Below are positions 58,253 through 64,000 of a stretch of DNA of 64,000 nucleotides, piece after piece. A program made the translations under genes and the position numbers. The stretch comes from Achromobacter mucicolens (GTDB taxonomy: Bacteria > Pseudomonadota > Gammaproteobacteria > Burkholderiales > Burkholderiaceae_B), in assembly GCF_902859725.1 (NCBI RefSeq), contig NZ_CADIJP010000025.1:1-64000 (forward strand), given 5' to 3'. The notes under the pieces are model-generated. The model did not search any database, was not told where the DNA came from, and saw nothing but the letters and a program-made list of their open reading frames with translations. How positions within the stretch are numbered: position 1 is the stretch's first letter; every line of letters starts with the position of its first letter.

Positions 58253-59017
58253 TCAGGAATTGGTGGCCGGCGGTGTGGATGTCGACGGCGCCGGCGGGCT
58301 TGATTCGTTGTCCGCTGCTGCGGCTGCAGGCTTCTTGCGGGGCCGGCCCCGCTGGCCTGGCGCCACGCGCCGGCTCGCGGTGTGGGCCAGGCTGGCGATG
58401 AAGTTCGCGCCGCCCAACGCCCATTGACCGGAAACCGCTTGGTCGATGCGCTGGGTTTCCTCGCGCGACAGGCCATCCTGAAGCCGCTTGCGGTAGTTGG
58501 CCTGACGGTCGAACGGCGTGTTGCCGCAGGCCCAGTAATCGGCGTGGTCGGATTGCCATTGCGCGGGGGCGGCGCTGGTGTTGCCGGTGTGGCTGGACGC
58601 GGATGACCACGGCCACGAATCGGGGTCCTGCGAGGCCCCGCTGCGAACCGGATACGTCTCCAGCCAGACCAGCGAAGGCAGCACCCACGCGCCGGGTTCC
58701 AGCAAGGCAGATCGGTAACGGCCCGCGAACACCCGGCCGCCGCGCAGCCGCGCCGCCAGATTGCGGCCGAGCGTCTGCATCAAGCGGGGCAGGCCTTCTT
58801 CGTCGGCGGGCGTGGCCAGGAGCAGGATGCGGTCATTGGCCAGCAGCCAGCCGTGCACCGACACCCGGTGTCGCTGGGCCGATTCGCCCAGCCAGGTGGC
58901 GAGCTGATTCAGGATGTCGGCGGGCGCAGGTTGCGATGGCGCCGCCAACGGCTGAATGAAGTTGGCCTGCACCAGTTGGGGCAGCCCAGGGGCGTACAGA
59001 CGGGGCAGTCGGGCCAT
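58253..59017 (-). CDS. RAYT-like (Y1 REP-transposase family) protein lacking catalytic residues
   Basis: A 254-residue protein with the REP-associated tyrosine transposase plan: MARLPRLYAPGLPQLV start, a strand-helix with LLANDRILLLATP (58-70), AGRYRSALLE (98-107), PVRSG (123-127) and WPWSS (135-139). The HUH motif, normally N-H-x-H, reads N61-D62-R63-I64, and the nucleophilic Tyr before the x-x-L-N-P-V-R segment is W118. All three catalytic residues are therefore replaced. The tail carries the basic RGRPRKKP (223-230), as in related proteins. Own promoter and terminator are visible. It is probably a domesticated DNA-binding protein, not a transposase. Confidence 0.82.
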   Translation of the reverse strand: MARLPRLYAPGLPQLVQANFIQPLAAPSQPAPADILNQLATWLGESAQRHRVSVHGWLLANDRILLLATPADEEGLPRLMQTLGRNLAARLRGGRVFAGRYRSALLEPGAWVLPSLVWLETYPVRSGASQDPDSWPWSSASSHTGNTSAAPAQWQSDHADYWACGNTPFDRQANYRKRLQDGLSREETQRIDQAVSGQWALGGANFIASLAHTASRRVAPGQRGRPRKKPAAAAADNESSPPAPSTSTPPATNS

Positions 59018-59069
59018 AGTGTCAGGGCTTGCGTATCAGGAAGAACGGGTTGTCTTCACTCACGGTATA

Positions 59070-59098
59070 TAAATAGTGCCACGGTGGGCGCTGGTCAA
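59070..59098 (-). promoter_or_regulatory. Candidate promoter for the RAYT-like gene
   Basis: On the minus strand TTGACC (59098-59093), a 17-bp spacer and TATTTA (59075-59070) in an AT-rich patch, 53 nt before the ATG at 59017. Confidence 0.5.
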
Positions 59099-59252
59099 GT
59101 CCCGTGACCACAATCTGAGCGCGGAATCGTATTTTTTTGTGGCGGGCGCTCATTGAGGGGCAGGTTAACATTCGGCGACGGAACGTCGCACCGTGGATTC
59201 CCCTAACGCCGACGATTTTTCCGATCTCCAACCTCTTTTCCCGGAGCAAGCC

Positions 59253-60119
59253 ATGGCCGCGTCCCTCGAACTCATCTCGCAGCATCGGTGCTTCGGCGGC
59301 ACGCAGCGCTATTACCGCCACGCCTCCACGGAAATCGGGCTGCCCATGCGGTTTTCCGTCTACGTGCCGCCGCAGGCCGAGCAGGGTCCGGTGCCGGTGC
59401 TGTTCTACCTGGCGGGCCTGACCTGCACTGAAGAAACCTTCATGATCAAGGCGGGCGCGCAGCGGCTGGCCGCCGAACTGGGCGTCATGCTGGTTGCGCC
59501 CGACACCAGCCCGCGCGGCGCAGGCGTGCCCGGCGAAGACGAAAGCTGGGACCTGGGCACCGGCGCCGGCTTTTATGTGGATGCCAACACGCACGCGTGG
59601 CGCGACCACTACCGCATGTACAGCTATGTCACCAAGGAGCTGCACGGCATCGTCACCGGCGGCGAATTGCCGGGCGACGCATCGCGCGCCGGCATCTTCG
59701 GCCACTCCATGGGCGGTCACGGCGCGCTGGTGCTTGCGCTGCGCAACCCCGGCAAGTTCCGTTCGGTCTCGGCATTTGCGCCGATCGCCGCGCCCAGTCA
59801 GTGCCCGTGGGGCAAAAAAGCGTTCGGCGCCTATCTGGGCGCTGACGAGGCGGACTGGGCGGCCTATGACGCCTCCGCGCTGATGCGCGGCCTGCAGCAG
59901 CCTTTCCCCGGCGGCATCCTCATCGACCAAGGCGACGCGGACCAATTCCTGGCCGAGCAGTTGTATCCCGAGGTGTTCGAGGCGGCATGCGCGGCCGCTG
60001 GGCAGCCGCTGACCCTGCGCCGCCAGCCCGGCTACGACCACGGCTACTACTTCATCTCCACGTTCATCGAGGATCACATCCGGTTTCACGTCGAGCGGCT
60101 TGGAAAACCGGGCGTCTGA
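59253..60119 (+). CDS. fghA: S-formylglutathione hydrolase
   Basis: A 288-residue alpha/beta-hydrolase (esterase D family) that hydrolyses S-formylglutathione to formate and glutathione in formaldehyde detoxification. The nucleophile is S152 in GHSMGGHGA, the acid is in LIDQGDADQFL (D228 or D230), and the base is H263 in YDHGYYFI. LAGLTCTEETF (53-63) forms the oxyanion region. ATG 59253 has GGAG at 8 nt. The partner formaldehyde dehydrogenase gene is not adjacent. Confidence 0.95.
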   Translation: MAASLELISQHRCFGGTQRYYRHASTEIGLPMRFSVYVPPQAEQGPVPVLFYLAGLTCTEETFMIKAGAQRLAAELGVMLVAPDTSPRGAGVPGEDESWDLGTGAGFYVDANTHAWRDHYRMYSYVTKELHGIVTGGELPGDASRAGIFGHSMGGHGALVLALRNPGKFRSVSAFAPIAAPSQCPWGKKAFGAYLGADEADWAAYDASALMRGLQQPFPGGILIDQGDADQFLAEQLYPEVFEAACAAAGQPLTLRRQPGYDHGYYFISTFIEDHIRFHVERLGKPGV

Positions 60120-60215
60120 CGCCCGCTTCTATACTGGCGGACCTGCCGCGGCGGGTGGCGGCTTCCTGCGCCCGCCGCGCTGCAGCCTGCGGCGGCTTGA
60201 ATAGGAACGTCTGAT

Positions 60216-60905
60216 TTGATCAACGGAATCGCTCCCTTCGCCTGGATCCTGCTGGGCGCCGTCATCGTCCTCTTGCCGGGCTTGGTCATGTTGCTGGGCC
60301 GCGGAGGGCCGCGAGACGAACGCGGTCGCCGCATGTTCCAGTTCCGGCCGGTGCGCCGCACGTGCGGCCTGCTGCTGGTGTGTCTGGGATGCGTGACCGG
60401 TCTGCTGGCTCTGTCGCTGGTGCAGTTCGTGCGGCTGACCACCGACGAGCCAGTCGCCAGCATCGACGTCCGCCAGCAGGCCGAGGGCCAGTTCCAGGTC
60501 AATGCCAGCGCGCCCGCCATCGGATCCCGGCAGTACGTTCTATATGGCGACCAATGGCAGATCGACGCCCGCGTCGTCCGCTGGCGATTGCCCGCGCTGA
60601 TGGCCGGCGTGCCGCCTCTGTACCGGCTTGAGCGCCTGTCCGGACGCTACAGCGATGCCGCCCGCGAGGCCACCGCCACGCGTTCGGTGCACCCGCTGGA
60701 CGATTGGCCGGCACCCGACCTCGGGTCCCTGAAGAAAAGTTTTCCGAACTGGTTCCCCTTTGTCGATGTCCAATTTGGCAGCGGCGCGTACATGCCGCTG
60801 TTTGACGGGGCCCGCTACCAGGTCTTCATGGATCCGCGCGGCGCGCTCTTCATCCGTCCGGACGGTCAGGCCACCGCCGAAGGGCTGAAGCGCCTGGGCT
60901 GGTAA
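60216..60905 (+). CDS. Membrane protein of unknown function, two N-terminal TM segments
   Basis: A 229-residue protein starting at TTG 60216 (AGGA about 10 nt upstream; no ATG nearby in frame). Hydrophobic segments at about 8-27 and 50-70 are separated by a basic loop. The remaining 155 residues are soluble, with a DQWQIDARVVRWRLPALMAG stretch and an FDGARYQVFMDPRGALFIRPDG ending. I recognise no named domain. Topology suggests a membrane-anchored domain facing the periplasm. Confidence 0.75.
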   Translation: MINGIAPFAWILLGAVIVLLPGLVMLLGRGGPRDERGRRMFQFRPVRRTCGLLLVCLGCVTGLLALSLVQFVRLTTDEPVASIDVRQQAEGQFQVNASAPAIGSRQYVLYGDQWQIDARVVRWRLPALMAGVPPLYRLERLSGRYSDAAREATATRSVHPLDDWPAPDLGSLKKSFPNWFPFVDVQFGSGAYMPLFDGARYQVFMDPRGALFIRPDGQATAEGLKRLGW

Positions 60906-60981
60906 AGCCAGTACACTGGGCGGCCCGAATAAATGGGGACGCGCCATCAGAATGAAACTTTGACGCGTCGCAACAGTCGAA

Positions 60982-61008
60982 TTAGCACTCCTATTACTTG
61001 AGTGCTAA
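60982..61008. promoter_or_regulatory. CIRCE operator (HrcA site) upstream of rpoH
   Basis: TTAGCACTC, nine bases, GAGTGCTAA: a perfect match to the CIRCE inverted repeat bound by the HrcA heat-shock repressor. It lies 46 bp before the chosen rpoH start (10 bp before the alternative ATG at 61019). A TTGACG at 60960-60965 upstream could be the -35 of the controlled promoter. Confidence 0.95.
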
Positions 61009-61054
61009 CATCGAATTCATGTCGTTATCTCTTCGCCATCCGGAGACCCCCGCT

Positions 61055-61939
<885 letters not shown>

Positions 61940-61982
61940 GTTTGCCGGATCCCTTCGCTGCGCCCGTCGCCGCACCTAATTC

Positions 61983-62010
61983 AAAGGCCGCAAGTTGCGG
62001 CCTTTTTCTT
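61983..62010 (+). terminator. Rho-independent terminator after rpoH
   Basis: Stem AAAGGCCGCA / TGCGGCCTTT (61984-61993 with 61997-62006 region) with a 3-nt loop and a T-run, 44 bp past the rpoH stop. Confidence 0.85.
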
Positions 62011-62089
62011 TGGCCGCGCGCGAGGGGTGGCCAATAAATTGATACAAATTCGGGGCTAAATTTTCTGGGTTCGCAGAAACTTAATGGGG

Positions 62090-62223
62090 AAGGCGCCGCC
62101 TAACTTCATGTAGACCGCGAACTTCGGTTAGCAGTCTTGTCATCCGTCTCGGCTTCTCCTCTTTCCCCTCCCCTATGAGACGGATGCTTGCGGGGCACCT
62201 AGCATATCGGTGCCCCGTTTTTT
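62090..62223 (+). ncRNA. Probable small RNA with C/U-rich anti-Shine-Dalgarno-like loop
   Basis: The gap 61940-62255 has no open frame but a second plus-strand terminator (CGGGGCACC / GGTGCCCCG, 62191-62199 with 62209-62217, then TTTTTT) well after the rpoH terminator, so a separate transcript must end at 62223. Just before it is a perfect 10-bp stem, CATCCGTCTC / GAGACGGATG (62141-62150 with 62177-62186), closing a 26-nt loop that is almost all C and U and contains TCTCCT and CCCCTCCCC. Smaller stems lie at 62100-62131. The 5' end is uncertain; a TTGATA at 62039 might be a -35. Exposed CUCC sequences could pair with ribosome-binding sites. Confidence 0.6.
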
Positions 62224-62255
62224 ATGCGCGCTCGGAACGCAAGCGCTGCAAGGAA

Positions 62256-63095
62256 TCATGCGGCCTGCGCGCTGTCCGGCGCCGCCAGCGCCGTGTGCCA
62301 TAGCGCGTCCTGCACGCGGCGCACGCCGGTCGCCATCGACCCGTCCTGGTAAAGCTTGATCCACCGGTAGCCCGGCGCCATGTTGTCGACGATGTGCTTG
62401 CCGTCGCGAATGCTGAATTGAAAGCACGTCGAAGGCGTGGCCAGCATGCGCAGGTTGTGCCGGCGGCGGTCGAATTCGTGGTGCACATGGCCCCAGAGCA
62501 GCACGCGCACCTGGGCAAATCGCGCCAGCAGCTTGAAGAGCGCCTGGGGGTTGTCGATCATCATCGAGTCATGCCAGTGGCTGTCGATCTGCATCGGGTT
62601 ATGGTGCATCGCCACCAGCGTGTGGCGATCGGGCGCCTGCGCCAGCGCCGCTTCCAGCATGTCCAGTTCGCTGTTGCATAGATGGCCCGCGTTCGAGCCG
62701 GGCACCGTGGTGTCCAGCGCAACGATGCGCCATGCGCCCACGTCGGTCACGGGCATGGACCATTCGGAGAGTTCCTGGCGCAGGACGGACGGTTGATCGT
62801 GATTGCCGGGCAGGCAGCGGATGGTCGCGCGTTCCAACGCGGCCGATTCGGACAGGATGCGCGCGAAGCGCCGGTAGCCCGCGGCCTCGCCGTCCTGCGA
62901 CAGGTCGCCCGTGGCGAGCAGCAGGTCGGGATGCTTGCCGTCGGCCTCGATCTGGCGCAGCACGGCGCGCAGGCTTGCGTCGGTATTGACGCCCAGCATC
63001 GACGTTTCGGGCTCGCCGAAAAGATGGCTATCGGTCAACTGAACGAGCATCGCGGGCGCGTCGTGGCGCCGGGTCAAGGTGTGGATGCGTGCCAC
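62256..63095 (-). CDS. cpdA: Metallophosphoesterase, cAMP phosphodiesterase CpdA/Icc-like
   Basis: 279 residues from a GTG at 63095 with CAGGAG 6 nt upstream; an ATG at residue 16 is the alternative. The class III phosphodiesterase metal motifs are D22-x-H24 (TDSHLF), GDLSQDG (D64), GNHD 97-100, MHHNP near 178 and GHVHHEF near 215. LLGVNT after the first motif is typical of CpdA. It hydrolyses cAMP or a related cyclic/phosphodiester substrate. The C-terminal 30 residues are less conserved. Confidence 0.88.
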   Translation of the reverse strand: MARIHTLTRRHDAPAMLVQLTDSHLFGEPETSMLGVNTDASLRAVLRQIEADGKHPDLLLATGDLSQDGEAAGYRRFARILSESAALERATIRCLPGNHDQPSVLRQELSEWSMPVTDVGAWRIVALDTTVPGSNAGHLCNSELDMLEAALAQAPDRHTLVAMHHNPMQIDSHWHDSMMIDNPQALFKLLARFAQVRVLLWGHVHHEFDRRRHNLRMLATPSTCFQFSIRDGKHIVDNMAPGYRWIKLYQDGSMATGVRRVQDALWHTALAAPDSAQAA

Positions 63096-63292
63096 GTGCC
63101 GCTCCTGCAAAAGTTCGCGTGATGCCACATTACCCAAAAAACATGGCGCGGCACGTTTCGCAAGCGTCCATTGGGGTAACGAAACGTGCATTCTCCCCGA
63201 TTCCGGTCACGCCCCGGCCGCGAGCGCCGGAAAAAAGCCGCTATTCTTGTGAAACTTTCCACAAGCACTACGATCGGGACGCGGCGCTACCC

Positions 63293-64000
63293 ATGGATGT
63301 TGGTTTTCTCGTATTTGGTCTTGCGGGCCTGCTCACGCTGGTCTGCTTCATGCCGCCCCTGGCCGGCCGCGTCAAGCTGCCCTATTCGGTGCTGCTGGCC
63401 ATCGTCGGCTGTCTGCTCGGGATCGTCATTCACGTGCACGGCTGGGCGCCCGCCTGGATCGGCGACTTTCTCGATTCGCTGGAGCGCTTCGAGATCTCGT
63501 CAGAGACCTTCCTGATGGTGTTCCTGCCCGTGCTGCTGTTTGAGACGGCGCTGTCGATGAACGTGCGGCGGCTCATGGACGACATCGGGCCGATCCTGAT
63601 GATGGCCATCGTGGCCGTGGTTGTCTGCACGGTCGTGGTCGGCGTAACGCTGGACGCCATCTCGCCCTATGGGCTAGTCGTTTGCCTGCTGCTGGGTGCC
63701 ATCGTGGCAACGACGGATCCGGTGGCAGTGGTCGGGATCTTCCGCGAGGTGGGCGCGCCCAAGCGCCTGACGACGCTGGTCGAGGGCGAAAGCCTCTTCA
63801 ACGATGCGGCGTCGATCGCGTTGTATTCGGTGCTGCTGGCCGTACTTAGCGGCAAGGGCGAATTGTCCGTCAGCGGCATCTTCAACGACTTCATCGTGCA
63901 CTTCATCGGCGGTGGCGTGGCCGGCTTTGCGATGGGGCGCCTGGCCTGCTTTCTGTTCGCCTGGCTGCGCGGCTTTCCCACGGCAGAGATCACCCTGACG
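63293..64000 (+). CDS. Na+/H+ antiporter, CPA1 (NhaP-like) family, truncated by window end
   Basis: The first 236 codons of a cation:proton antiporter. Hydrophobic throughout. CPA1 landmarks are FLPVLLFETALSM near 77-89, GAIVATTDPVAVVGIFREVGAPKRL near 136-160 (with the ion-site ND/DP acidic residues) and LVEGESLFNDAASIALYSVLL near 163-183. The start is ATG 63293 with a weak ribosome site. The C-terminus and any regulatory tail lie outside the window. Confidence 0.92.
   Translation, partial: MDVGFLVFGLAGLLTLVCFMPPLAGRVKLPYSVLLAIVGCLLGIVIHVHGWAPAWIGDFLDSLERFEISSETFLMVFLPVLLFETALSMNVRRLMDDIGPILMMAIVAVVVCTVVVGVTLDAISPYGLVVCLLLGAIVATTDPVAVVGIFREVGAPKRLTTLVEGESLFNDAASIALYSVLLAVLSGKGELSVSGIFNDFIVHFIGGGVAGFAMGRLACFLFAWLRGFPTAEITLT

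Noticed and set aside
58044-58688. Minus-strand frame of 214 codons overlapping the RAYT-like gene
   Set aside because: It is out of frame with the conserved RAYT-like protein, crosses its terminator and has no motif.
60998-61018. TTG start for rpoH at 60998
   Set aside because: It lies inside the CIRCE operator and has no ribosome site; the ATGs at 61019 and 61055 are better.

Overview
The window is a GC-rich, gene-dense chromosomal segment from a betaproteobacterium of the Alcaligenaceae, most likely Achromobacter or a close Bordetella relative. Support comes from the block order petABC-sspA-sspB, the his-tat block downstream of murA, Bug-type tricarboxylate binding proteins, a fused dipeptide-type ABC ATPase, and CIRCE control of rpoH. 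The content is mostly core genome. I see no prophage, integron, CRISPR array or intact insertion sequence.

Layout. 1-4.7 kb: the 5' part of the RNA helicase gene rhlE, then two tandem DUF945 (YdgA-like) genes. 4.7-11.5 kb: a peptide-type ABC uptake operon ending in an amidohydrolase gene. 11.5-20.9 kb: a DUF3482 GTPase/DUF2868 membrane protein pair, an AraC regulator divergent from an EamA exporter, an aminotransferase-RidA pair behind a LysR regulator, tRNA-Asn and a GntP permease. 21.0-22.8 kb: an AT-richer island next to tRNA-Thr that encodes a PAAR/Ntox44 toxin and a probable membrane-anchored immunity protein. 22.9-30.1 kb: sspBA, cytochrome bc1, mscL, a Nif3-like gene, a DegS-like protease and an XRE regulator.

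30.2-42.3 kb is one long leftward block with mostly 1-8 bp junctions: a YadGH-like ABC exporter, ibaG, murA, hisG-D-C-B-H-A-F-I-E, hinT and tatABC. Its tatABC export system probably serves the Rieske protein encoded upstream. 42.4-46.3 kb is the mla phospholipid-trafficking operon, with its own promoter and terminator and no mlaB. 46.4-51.5 kb: a nitronate monooxygenase-Bug-MFS operon with a divergent LysR regulator, then ompW. 51.6-57.8 kb: gltBD. 58.2-64 kb: a RAYT-like protein lacking all three catalytic residues, S-formylglutathione hydrolase, a membrane protein of unknown function, rpoH under a perfect CIRCE operator, a probable small RNA with an anti-Shine-Dalgarno-like loop, a cpdA-like phosphodiesterase and a truncated Na+/H+ antiporter.

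The best leads are the small RNA between rpoH and cpdA, the catalytically dead RAYT relative with a promoter of its own, the toxin-immunity pair, and the overlapping GTPase/membrane-protein pair. All start sites and regulatory sites were read by eye. No homology search or folding program was run.
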